From Irpex lacteus (lineage: Eukaryota > Basidiomycota > Agaricomycetes > Polyporales > Irpicaceae): a DNA stretch of 64,000 nucleotides. Made by a program: the position numbers and the translations under genes. Numbering within the stretch: the stretch's first letter is position 1; every line of letters starts with the position of its first letter. Location of the stretch: the NCBI GenBank assembly GCA_001986395.2, contig MQVO02000056.1, positions 41,901-105,900 on the forward strand, written 5' to 3'. Positions 1 to 9,543 of this stretch are shown here, one piece after another. Under the pieces are notes generated by a model. It was not told the DNA's origin. It saw nothing but the letters and a program-made list of their open reading frames with translations, and did no database searches.

Positions 1-604
1 TGAACTCGTTATATTTGATGTTTATAGCTTACTAAGATAATGCATACATTTGCTGATACTACTACTACATGGGAGTCTATTCACTACGAGGGTTCGTGCT
101 TACCGGGTTGGCGGCGTCGGCCGCGACGACCAGGGGCTCTGCCCCTGGACCCCGTCAGGGCGTTCCCCCCTGAACCCCCCTTGTGCCGCGGCGTACAGCA
201 CACCGTTGCGCCACGCTCCCCATCAGGCCGCAGAGCGGTTAGATTTGCCGTTTCGGGCAGTTCTGCAAGACGCCGAGGCGTGTCGGGGTCCTTGATGTAT
301 CCAGGCGGTATCTGCAGGCTCATCTGGTAGTTTTCAGTGAGAGAGAAACCTAAGAGTAAACGATAAACTCACATGCGGGCTTGACGAGGTGGTGGTAGCG
401 GAGCAGGTAGGGGTAGACCTCGTCAGCCCACTGTCGGGCGAGGAAGCCTCTTTTTCAATCTCCGACATGATGCCGACGCGGCATTCCCGTTTTGGTTTCA
501 TCTCCCGACGATCAGCTTAAATCTCAATTGGATCGTCGCGTGATCGAATGGTGCAGACCTTAATTCCCGAATTCTTACGCTTATTGGCTGGTACCTGTAT
601 GTCA

Positions 605-905
605 TGATCGAAGTTCAGTGTGGTCGAGACTCCCTACATCCAATGACATCTCGAATCTCGAATCCCGGGGGAGATCTCAGTGATGTGAGTGAGGTCGAGA
701 CCCAGTTTGACGTAGCGTAGTACTAGTGCACGACTAACCAATGAGAGAGGCGTTTTGGTACTTACTGCCAGTGTGCTGAGGGATTGTGCTAATCGTACGT
801 CTGTAATTCGAGCACTCAGCGAACTTGGATTAACATTGGAGGTGAAGACTTTACTTACAGCAAACAAGTTCAAAATACGGGGTGCGCACTGTACACATAC
901 AAGTT
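605..905 (+). repeat. dispersed repeat L1, copy 1
   Basis: This roughly 300-bp unit starts near GTCGAGACTCCCTACATCC and ends near ACTGTACACATACAAG. It recurs at 1777-2090 and 2327-2620 with many substitutions and small indels. Shared internal landmarks are ACATCTCGAATCTCGAATCC, AGAGGCGTTTTGG and GCCAGTGTGCTGAGG. It encodes nothing recognisable. It could be a solo relic of a mobile element, but terminal repeats are not visible. Confidence 0.6.
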
Positions 906-1776
906 CGTTTGTCTCGAGAACCCAAGAGAGCTTGGGCTGGTGAGGGGCGGGGAAAGAGCAAGAAAGGAGTCCATACGTATACTTATACCGCGACCTAGAC
1001 GATGACGTCTTTCCTCAGGCCTCGAATCCTCAGATCTCAGCTGTAAGTATAAGTGAGTGACTTCCCGTAAGCCTTTGGGTTGAGTTTGGGTCAGGTTTGG
1101 GTCGAAATCTAGATGAGAGCGTGACATTTTTCAGAGTCCGACGGCGTGCCAAGCCGACCGGAAAAAAGTTGGTGTGTCCCAAACGCTGCCCAAACGACGA
1201 AGTCTGGCCGTCCGGTCGACCAGGACGGCCAAACGCATTTCGTTGACCTAAACTGTGTGGCGCTGCACAAGCGCCCATCTCTATACCTTGTATGGTATCT
1301 TGCATCAAGTCGTCCATGCGCACAGTGCTTCGGATATCAAAAGGCATGGCGTCGGCGTCTCCCTCTCTTTTCCTGTCTTTTCAAGTTTATAAATGTATCC
1401 TGGCAGCTGTACGCATAGAATTTGGCTCTATGATAGGAAATAGTGTGATACATGTGTATGTCCAGTCTCAAGATACCTGCATGGAATCGACAGGTTGTAG
1501 CTTTGAAATACCGGCTGAGCGCGAGTAGACGCCAAAAGCGACTCGAGATCTCTCGACGTCATGCTCAACGACGTCGACGACCCAAACCCGACGGTCTATT
1601 CACATGGGCGCCATCGTTTAGGCCCAGGATGCTGCGGGATCAATCAAGATTGTCACGCCTATTCAAACTCCGCCCTTTGGCCCAAACTCGACCCAAAGCC
1701 TTACGGGAAGTCACTCAGTTACCGACGACGACGCGATTGGTCGGTACCTGACCAGGTACATCATGATGGGTATGTC

Positions 1777-2090
1777 ATGATCAAAAGTGGTCGAGAGAGA
1801 GTCGAGACTCCCTACATCCAATGACATCTCAAATCTCAGGTTATGCGGTGATTTGAATCTTGAGTACTGAGTGGTTGGGGGGCGAGACCGGATCGACGTA
1901 CGGCTAACCAATGGGAGAAGTGTTTTGGTACTGCCAGTGTGCTGAGGGGCTGTGCTAATCGTACTATGCCTGTAGTTTAAGGGATCGTGGCGAGCACTCA
2001 GCAAACTTGAATTAATATTTGGGTGAAGACTTCACTTACAGCTAACGACGGAAGAAATACGCAGCTTGCACTGTACACGTGTGGTTTCTT
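1777..2090 (+). repeat. dispersed repeat L1, copy 2
   Basis: This is the second copy of the unit seen at 605-905. It shares the GTCGAGACTCCCTACATCC start, the GCCAGTGTGCTGAGG core and the CACTGTACACGTGTGG end. An extra motif (GAAGAAATACGCAGC) replaces the corresponding part of copy 1. Confidence 0.6.
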
Positions 2091-2326
2091 ATACCTCAAG
2101 TTCGGGAGAAGACTTAGCTAGGCTGGGTGAGGAAGGCGGGGAGAGCTTTCGTGAACTTCTCCCGAGTCCCCTAGCTGACTCTAGGTTATCGAGTCCCTAC
2201 ATATATACCCCAACACGGCCCAGTCTCGACGATGACGTCTCTCGCGAGGCCAGGGGTAGTCACGGTTGTATAGGTTACAGTTGATTATTGGCTCCCTGGC
2301 CAGGTACCTACCGGTCCTGTATGTCA

Positions 2327-2620
2327 TGATCAACAGCGGTCTAGAGTCGAGACTCTGCGTCCAATCACATCTCAAATCTCGAATCCCGAGGGAGATCTCA
2401 GTGACCCATGGCCAGTTTGACGTAGCGTAGCGTAGTGTACAGAGAGCTAATAAGAGAGGCGTTTTGGGCCGTCGTGGTCTGGGGTACGTGGTCTAGGGTA
2501 GTGCACAGCGGGCCAATAGGAGAGGCGTTCTGGTCGACATCGTAATTTTAGTACCAGTCGTGTAGGACAAGCGTGTTAACCGCTAGACTCCAACGAAGTC
2601 GAAGGTCCTCAACTCCTCAA
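2327..2620 (+). repeat. dispersed repeat L1, copy 3 (degenerate)
   Basis: This third copy keeps GTCGAGACTCTGCGTCCAAT, the CTCAAATCTCGAATCCCGAG block, the GACGTAGCGTAG block and two GAGAGGCGTT blocks. Its 3' half is weakly conserved. Confidence 0.5.
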
Positions 2621-2671
2621 CTCTCAAGTTATAGGCTGATATTGTATATGGGAGACAAGGTGCTCCAACGA

Positions 2672-2721
2672 ACAATTGCGCAATACCAGGGAAGATACAA
2701 TTGCGCAATACCAGGGAAGAT
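2672..2721 (+). repeat. 25-bp tandem duplication
   Basis: Two adjacent, essentially identical copies of a 25-bp unit beginning ACAATTGCGCAATACCAGGG. It contains the palindrome CAATTGCGCAAT. No gene overlaps it. Confidence 0.8.
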
Positions 2722-2898
2722 ACAAATATGGATGCGTTCCAGCCAATGAGACACGCGTTTTGATAAGTAGCCAGCTGCTAAACAAGTCAAAGTTGGGATC
2801 TAATCTAATCTACACGGTTTACAGTTTATCTTTCAGTCGCTGTTGCTGTTCTGTTATACACTATACCTTCCTATTTCTTTCATTCTTCCTCCCTCCCC

Positions 2899-4232
2899 CT
2901 ACGACCTCTTCCACCCCGTCCTCCTAACATACTCCTCCCCCACAGCATCCGCCCCCTTAAGCGCGCCAAACACAATACTCTCACTAACAGGCGTCTCAAC
3001 ATTCCAAATCGTCTCTCCCTCCTGACAACTAAGTCTCGCCACAGCCCGGAGCTCGTCGTCGGTGACGTCGGGGATGCCGAGTTGGGCGAAGGTGACGGGG
3101 AGGTCGACGGAGAGGAGGAGGGAGAGGTACCTGTCGAGTTCGGAGGAGGGGGCGTTGGCGAGGAGGAGTTGGGCGATTGTGCCGAATGCGACTGAGGAGG
3201 GAGGGGGGGGGGAAGATCAGCGAGCGAATGAATAAGAGAGATTGGGACGTACCCTTCTCGCCGTGCATGAGACCGTGCATCGCGTGGATCGCGGTGAAGC
3301 CATTATGGATCTACACCCATCAACCTCATCAGCATACAGCGCACTACTTAATAGTGTGAGTAGAGAGAACACGTACAGCATGAGCAGCAGCCAACCCCCC
3401 ACTCTCAAAGCCCAACCCACTCAACAGCGTATTAGCCTCCACAACAGCCTCAAAAGCGGGCGTCACCGCCTTCGCCTTATTCGCCTCATACGCCAGCTTC
3501 CCATACTTGAACAAGATCTCCTCACACTTCGCCCCGATCGCCTCGCTCAATTCCGTCGGGAGCAGCTTCCCGAAATTGGGCGAGTGCCGCGCGAGCTTGG
3601 CTTCGACGTTCGTAGCGACCGCGTCGCCAATCCCAGCTGCGAGGAACCTAGCAGGGGCGTTCACGATGACGGAGGTGTCGACCAACACGAGGGTGGGGTT
3701 CTTATCGTAGAACGAGTACCTCTCGAACTCGCTCGACTCTGTGTATATGACGGACAAAGCGGAGCACGGTGCGTCGGTGGACGCCGTGGTGGGGAGAACA
3801 GCGACGGGCAGCCCGAGTATGTCAGCGACGTTCTTGGCCGAGTCGATGACTTTGCCGCCGCCGAGGGCGATGATGAAGTCTGAGGCGTTTTGTTTGCCGA
3901 GGGAGGCGAGACGGTTGATCTCTACTGTGGAGGCCTCGCCGTTGAATTGGGCGTGTGTGACTTTGAAGGAGGCGGCTGTGAGGGTTTCGATGAGGGATTT
4001 ACCCGCTGTGTGAAGAGAGGAGGGTATTGTTAGATTAGATTGGATTGGATGGGGGGGGGGGGGGATAGAGCGGGGACGCACCGATGTTGTAGACTAGGTC
4101 ATCGCAGGTGAGGAGGGGAGCTTTGCCGAGGCCGGAGAGGTACTGTGCGGCGTTCTTGATGGCGTTGGGGCCTTGGATGTACTTGGAGGGGGACTGGAAG
4201 ATGCGCTCGGTGAGGTTCTTGGGGTTCGGCAT
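2899..4232 (-). CDS. glycerol dehydrogenase (GldA-type iron-containing alcohol dehydrogenase)
   Basis: This gene probably oxidises glycerol to dihydroxyacetone with NAD+ in the cytosol. The model has four exons, complement of 4082-4232, 3377-4005, 3253-3310 and 2899-3191, and closes to 376 aa, against 367 aa for bacterial GldA. The N-terminus carries SPSKYIQGPNAI. The nucleotide-binding part reads FIIALGGGKVIDSAKNVAD, followed by LPTTASTDAPCSALSVIYT. Metal-site features expected of the family are present: the IGDAVAT Asp, HAIHNGF and the MHGLMHGEKVAFGT His cluster, which spans introns 2 and 3. Intron 1 (4006-4081) contains a poly-G/C run, intron 2 is 66 nt and intron 3 is 61 nt. Bacterial-type GldA genes occur sporadically in fungi, so horizontal origin is possible, but three introns argue for long residence. 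Related Fe-ADH substrates cannot be excluded. Confidence 0.9.
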
Positions 4233-5000
4233 CTTCTAGATTTACAGCGACTGGTGGTTATCTAAAGTCTAAGTAGTAGCAGTGGTGATCAGCGACGTGT
4301 AGTACGCCGATCCAAGTTCTATGTGTGTGTGTGGTGAGTGTAAGATGCAAGAGAGGACTGGAAGTCGGGGTGTTCGTCGACGCGGGAGGGCATCTTATAT
4401 ATCGATTGGGAGATTAAAAATACACATCGACGGGGTCATACGCTCTGACAGTGACATACACGGCAGTGGCACTGCCGACTTGGGAGTGGGAGGAGATTGG
4501 CTGAGAGGTGAGGAGATCTGGCCAGAGTCTGTCTAGGCGCGGCACGCTATGTAACGAATTCCTTCGGGACGTCATTGGAGGGTAGCGGCCCGTGCCCAGG
4601 CCGCCACCAGTGCTCTCAGAGACTGCCTTCAACCTATTGCACAGCTCCGGGGAGCGAGAAAGAGGGTCAGAACGCAAACGAGAATAGATAGGGGTCGTTC
4701 TCTTCATCTGTATAGGCACGGATCCTACCAAGAACTCTGCGTCGGCCCCATGCATGAACATGGGGCACAACGAACAGGAGGTGCGATGTGGGGTACTAGA
4801 CCGACATCTGCCGTGGCTGATGCAAGCCACATCGAGCCGCAATGACCAACCTCAGACTTAGCCTCAGACTTGGCGCAAGCTAAGATGATCTCGTCGACGA
4901 CGGAGCTTATATGCTAACGTCAATGAGATGGTATAGACATCCAAGTTGAGAGAAGATAGAATAGCACGATAAGAGTAAAGCAAGATGGGATGAGTACAGA
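4233..5000. other. intergenic, promoter side of gldA-like gene
   Basis: I see no gene here. The stretch holds the 5' flank of the glycerol dehydrogenase gene and the 3' flank of the Asterix-like gene. Short open frames on both strands lack recognisable protein features. Confidence 0.5.
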
Positions 5001-6057
5001 TTATTGGCCGGGCACGGGCAGGGCTGTCTGTGTTGGCGTGCGTCCAGGTTGGAGCATGACAAGAGGCAGGTAGCAGGCTACGAGTGCCGAGACGGCGACC
5101 CTACGAGTAGATGTTAGCAGTGTAGACAAACAAGGAGTAGCGCACGAGTAGTGGCTGGTGGTGATGAGAGAGGGACAGAGTGAATGGGAGAGAGAGGGTG
5201 TAGAGGATATCCGCAGGTTCCCAGCATGGACAGCGGCGAATAGGGAGGAAGTGATGTAAGAGCCGAAGGCGAAGGAAAGCAAGAGTCGACAGCAAGCAAC
5301 AAGAACGAACAAGGACAAAACAGGGACACGTACATCCTCCCAGTAGCCCCTCCAGAGTCCCCCTTCGTCCTCAGCGGATGGTTGTTGAACATGCTATTCA
5401 GCGAGAGCGCAAGGTTCGGCCATGCTAGCCATCTACCGCATCGTCAGCACCACTACTTATATACAACTGGGATGGTAGAGGATGGGATAGTGGAGGGGTG
5501 GCTGGGATGGGATGGGATGGTAGAGGGGAGAGGGATGGTAGAATGGTAGGGACTGGGATGGTAGAAAGAGGAAGGGAAGGGAGGGAGAGGGATGAAAGGG
5601 ATGATAGGGAGGACTGGGATGATAGGAAGACGACTATGGGGACTGGGATGGAGGAACGCACCGGTTTCGCGTGACCATTATGAGACCTGAGAGGAACAGG
5701 GCTAGACTCCAAAGGGTCTATTCAGCACTGCGTAGCTGTGAACTGAACTATGGAGGGTGACGTACCGCTTGAGCTTAGTGCGTCTAGAATCACGAATGCA
5801 TGGTTAGTTAGCGTGGTGTAGAGGTAGGGGTAGGGAAGGGAGTAGGGTGGAGGTAGTGAAGAGGAGAGCAGGCGGGAGAAGGGGAGGAAAGGTTGTGAGG
5901 AGGGAGGAGAACAGGAGAAGAGAAGAGAAGAGAACGTAGGGGAAATGAGCAGGAGAAGGAGAGAACAGAACGCACCAGGAGAATCAGTCGTCCAGCTCTC
6001 GGGGAGCGTCATCTTCGTCTCGGCTGCTGCGTCGCGTGGGTCGTCTTGGAGTGTCAT
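5001..6057 (-). CDS. PAT-complex subunit Asterix homologue (WDR83OS/UPF0139 family)
   Basis: This is a small ER membrane protein. Asterix, with CCDC47, forms the PAT intramembrane chaperone that shelters polar transmembrane segments during insertion. The model has five exons, complement of 5976-6057, 5766-5773, 5662-5717, 5334-5432 and 5001-5100, and closes to 114 aa, close to the 106 aa of the human protein. The start MTLQDDPRD matches the family's DPR motif. Membrane segments are LWSLALFLSGLIMV, then RWLAWPNLALSLNSMFNN and VAVSALVACYLPLVML; the last two resemble the family's WCAW..NS and C-terminal helix. Exon 2 is only 8 nt, and phase works only with it: the longer 18-nt alternative runs out of frame. 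Intron 3 (5433-5661) holds a GGGATGGTAGA minisatellite. The family call rests on overall pattern. Confidence 0.75.
5460..5660. repeat. GGGATGGTAGA-type minisatellite inside an intron
   Basis: Irregular repeats of GGGATGGTAGA and GGGATGGGAT on the plus strand fill most of intron 3 of the Asterix-like gene. On the transcribed strand they form a pyrimidine-rich tract. The intron is 229 nt, about three times the local norm, so repeat growth probably lengthened it. Confidence 0.7.
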
Positions 6058-6365
6058 CTTCAGTGTTCCTTCAAATTCTTTTGTTAAGCTAGAAATGAGG
6101 AAGAGGAAGGTGAAGAGGAAGATGAGAGGTACTGGTGAGCGCAGAAGGAGGAGAAGACAAGACGCCAGCACACTCGCGCCCATTCGATTGGTCCTCGCAT
6201 GACATGACATGACGCCCTCCTCGAGTCGCCTCGCTAGTTCGGCACTCGTCTCCTTCTCTCACCACCTTCCTCCGTCTCTAGACCTACCTGGTCGAATCGC
6301 TCTTTGCAGCCCGCATTACAAGACTAGAACACTAAACTAGATCGAAAGAAAGAAGAGGTTGAAAG
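6058..6365. promoter_or_regulatory. shared divergent promoter region
   Basis: These 308 bases separate the start codons of the Asterix-like gene (-) and the MPC2 gene (+), so both must be driven from here. CT-rich stretches such as CTCCTTCTCTCACCACCTTC lie on the MPC2 side, which is common in fungal promoters. I see no clear TATA box or specific operator. Confidence 0.5.
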
Positions 6366-7599
6366 ATGTCGGGAGCAGCGTCAGCAGCCGCGGGGAGCAA
6401 GTTCCAGGCTTTTTTGAACCATCCTGCTGGTGAGTTCTCTCTCTTTGTGCTGTGCATGGAATGGTTGGCTATCTCGAGGATGAGGATGGAAAGTCAAGAA
6501 CACACTTCAAACGATCCCTCCACACCGCGCCTACTATCCAAATCCCACACTCTCCAAAAATCACGAATGTATGCTTCAATGCTAATCCCTCCCCTGATAT
6601 ACAGGTCCAAAAACAGTATTCTTCTGGGCCCCAATGATGAAATGGTGTCTCGTCGCCGCGGGGCTCAAGGACCTCGCTAGGCCCGCTGATAAGCTTAGTG
6701 CGTCGCAGAACGTCGGTGCGTGCTCTTTTATCCCATTTTACCCTCAATCGTATTCCACGAGGGCTTGATGGGATGTGCTGACTGGTGGTTGATTTATTTT
6801 ATGTGGTGTGGTGGTGTGGTGGTGCCATCGCTAATGACTCGACTCGGACTTCGACTTCTTGGACGCGCCTCTCGTACACGCTGGACGAAACGACCCTCCA
6901 AACTACAACCAAAATGCAATTACAACTCTAATACGCAAAAATGGAACGGCACGATGAACAGCACTGACAGCGACAGGCCTCATCTGGGTCCGCTACTCCT
7001 TCGTCATCACGCCTGTCAACTACAGTCTCGCTGCTGTACGTCTCTCTCCTCTATCTTTCCTCTTTCCTCCTCCTCTCTTCTCTCCTCTCCTCCTCTTCCC
7101 CACCACCTCCCTCTCCCCCACTTCCGAACCTACCATACCTTTCTCTTCCTTCCGAACCTACTGTACTTGCATGAGGCTTTTGCTGACGCGCTTTTATTCA
7201 TGCAGGTCAACTTCTTCGTCGGGTCAACAGGCCTCGGGCAGCTCGCTCGTATCTGGTAGTGCGTACTCCTCTCCCTTCTCTTCATCTCCTTCCTTTCACT
7301 TCCTCGTTCCTCGCTACGTCTCTTCGTCTCCCACCTCGTCTCCCTATTCTCCGCTCTCCATGTTCTCCGCTCTCCATGTCCATCTTCATCTTCATCTCCC
7401 ACCTCGTCTCCATCCTCTCCGCTCTCCCTTTCTCTCCTTCCCCCTTCCCCTCTCCTTTTGCTCAACACACTCCATCACCGTCCATTCAACGACAATAACA
7501 AAACTGACTGACGTATGCTCCTCAAGTCACCAACGAACAGGCCTCGACCCCGTCTACGACAAGTTCGGCCCTGGCGGTGCTAAGCCTACCGCTGCTTGA
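6366..7599 (+). CDS. MPC2: mitochondrial pyruvate carrier subunit 2
   Basis: This is an inner-mitochondrial-membrane subunit of the heteromeric pyruvate carrier that brings pyruvate into the matrix. The model has five exons, 6366-6429, 6605-6715, 6962-7035, 7206-7258 and 7527-7599, and closes to 124 aa, typical of the family. Diagnostic stretches are FWAPMMKWCLVAAGLKDLAR, PADKLSASQNVALTATGLIW, RYSFVITPVNYSLAAVNFFV and STGLGQLARIW. The last junction is not obvious: splicing at TGGTA|GTGCGT to CAAG|TCACC gives WYHQRTGLDPVYDKF, whereas reading through would stop right after ARIW. It shares a promoter region with the Asterix-like gene. The partner MPC1 is not in the window. Confidence 0.93.
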
Positions 7600-7680
7600 A
7601 GATTTTAGATAGGCGGATAAGATTGGTGTAGAGGTGGAGAGAGAAGAGAAGGACGGGGAGGGGTGGAGGTGGTGCGTGCT
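7600..7680. other. 3' flank of MPC2
   Basis: AG-rich downstream sequence between the MPC2 stop codon and the start of the tandem repeats. No gene is seen. Confidence 0.4.
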
Positions 7681-8830
7681 AGTTGACCTGTGCTTTTTCT
7701 TCTTCGTTTAGACGTTCATCGTGATATGTTGGCGAGTGAATTGATAGCTTTCGCTTTCTTGTGCCGTGCCGCAGACTTTCTGCGGACTGGGCGGGCACTG
7801 TCTGCGAAGTGGTCCTACTGTCTGCGTAGTGGATGGTCACTGGCACTCTGAGGTGTCTTTTCCTACTCGCCTTATACTTAAAGCATCCCTGCTACTCACC
7901 GATAGCAAGTTTGATCATACGTGTACGTTCTTGCTTTCCATTGTCGTTTGTCGTTCCTTTCTGACCTATTCAGACAGGTGAAGCAGTATTCGTCGTTACT
8001 TGTCCTGCGCCTTTTTTTCCTTTGAACTTGCAATCGCTATTCCCGTGCGATAAGTTCTTTGCAAACTGGACGGTCGTTCCGAGGTGTCGTATGCCTCTGT
8101 TTAAACGCAATCGGTAATATTGGTGCTAGTACGCCGCATAATTCGTGGTCGTAACCTTGCCACTCGAAGATAGCAAGATTAATCAAGTATGCATGTAAGT
8201 TCTTGTCACACGTTGTAGTTCGTCGTTCTTTCCTGACCTGCTTTCACAGGTGAAGCGGTACTCGTAAATTAGTTGTACCTGTGCTTCTTCCTTCCTTCGA
8301 ATTGCACTCGCTCGTCTGCCTGGTTCCATGCGATGAACTCACTGCAGACTGGGCGACTTTGCCTGCACGCGTTTGTCTCTATCTGGCCTCCCTGTAACTC
8401 AAGTGTTAGTGCTAGTACACCACAGAACTAGTGTTCGTAAATTTGTCACACGAAAATAGTAAGGTCAATCTTGTATGTATGTAAGTTCTTACCACACTTT
8501 GTAGTTCGTCGTTCTTTTCTGACCTACTTTCACAGGTGCGACGGTACTCGTTAATTAGTTGACCTGGGCTTATTCCTTCCTTCGACTCACAATCGCTCAT
8601 CTGCCTGGTTCCATGCGACGAACTCGATGCAGACTCGACGGTCACTGCGAGGTGCCTTTGCCTGCATGCAGCATGTCTCTAGCTGGCCGCCCTGTTCTAG
8701 TGCTAGTACTCCGCAGAACCCGTGGTCGTAACCTTGTCACTCGAAGGTAGCAAGGATAATTATGTAAGTTCCTGCCACACGTTGTAGTTTATGAGCGTAC
8801 TTAGCTGACCTGTTCCTATAGATCTCCTGG
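7681..8830 (+). repeat. four degenerate ~280-bp tandem repeats, each with an intron-like segment
   Basis: Four successive units share landmarks in the same order: AGTTGACCTGTGCTT.., CTTCCTTCGA, CCATGCGATGAACTC, GCAGACTGGGCG, then CACTCGAAGATAGCAAG. Each is followed by GTAAGTTCTTGTCACA-like sequence and a CTGACCTGCTTTCACAGGTG-like end. The latter part has the form of a spliceosomal intron: a GTAAGT donor, a CTGAC branch-like motif and a TTTCACAG acceptor. Units begin near 7681, 7990, 8270 and 8550. No long open frame spans the units, so the transcript, if any, may be non-coding or a 5' leader of the downstream kinase gene. Confidence 0.65.
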
Positions 8831-9543
8831 GACTGAATGAGTCTCCACAACGCCTCGCTGTGAAGATATTGACAAGTATGCTCCTACGTAACGAGTCAAC
8901 CATCACCGCTTCGACGTTGCGCGCGAACGCTATGTGATCAACTCTAAAATCTGTATATCTAGGGTTCGAGGTTTAAAGAGACCGACTACGAGGCTACCAG
9001 GTATTATGTAATAGCCAAGAATTTGGCGCACGTACGCCACATTCGAGTTGTTTCTGTCTTTTCACGCCACGACAGAACACAATGACATCGTTGCCCTGCT
9101 GCTCAATAATAGGATGGTATGTGTTCTTGTTTTATTGTCTATCTTTCTGTGCTGACCTACCATCACAGATCTCGACCGGTGCTGGAGCGACAACTTATTC
9201 CCTGGTTGATTCAAACACAACGTGATAATACAAGACTCGCCACCGACTGTACGCCATTGCCCAACGACCTTGCTAGGATACGACACAAGAAGACATCGCT
9301 CTCATTATACTTCTATGATAATACTCACAAAGATGCAGTGTGGCGAGTGTCTTCACTGGTTAATGGCTGTTCATTCGGGTGTGAGTGGCGTATAGCGAGT
9401 GGCGTATACAAGTACGGGCGCGAGGTGAGCCACAATACCTCTTATCTTCCGGCTCTACTGCACCTTCAGTATCTCGTCTCATCTACACCACTCATCCGTC
9501 CTCTCATCCACACCACTCACCCATCTTCATCTCACTCAGAACT
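8831..9543. other. spacer upstream of the kinase gene
   Basis: I see no confident gene here. A further intron-like segment occurs at about 9117-9170 (GTATGTGTTC donor, CTGACCTACCATCACAG end), similar to those in the preceding repeats. This suggests the repeat family extends to here or that a spliced leader of the kinase gene starts upstream. Confidence 0.4.

Larger units (their letters stand above)
1..2898. other. gene-free repeat-rich stretch
   Basis: I find no convincing gene here. A GC-rich block at about 100-300 contains palindromic runs around CAGGGGCTCTGCCCCTGG. The rest is built from three degenerate copies of one segment (listed separately) plus an inverted pair near 1058-1105 and 1680-1720, both carrying the CCCAAACTCGACC / CCTTACGGGAAGTCACT sequence in opposite orientation. 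The short open frames in this stretch look like chance. Confidence 0.6.

Noticed and set aside
84..330. Overlapping frames in the GC-rich left end
   Set aside because: Three frames on both strands are open at once, as expected of a GC-rich palindromic block rather than a gene.
3242..3883. 213-aa plus-strand frame opposite glycerol dehydrogenase
   Set aside because: It is antisense to the conserved dehydrogenase exons and has no motifs of its own.
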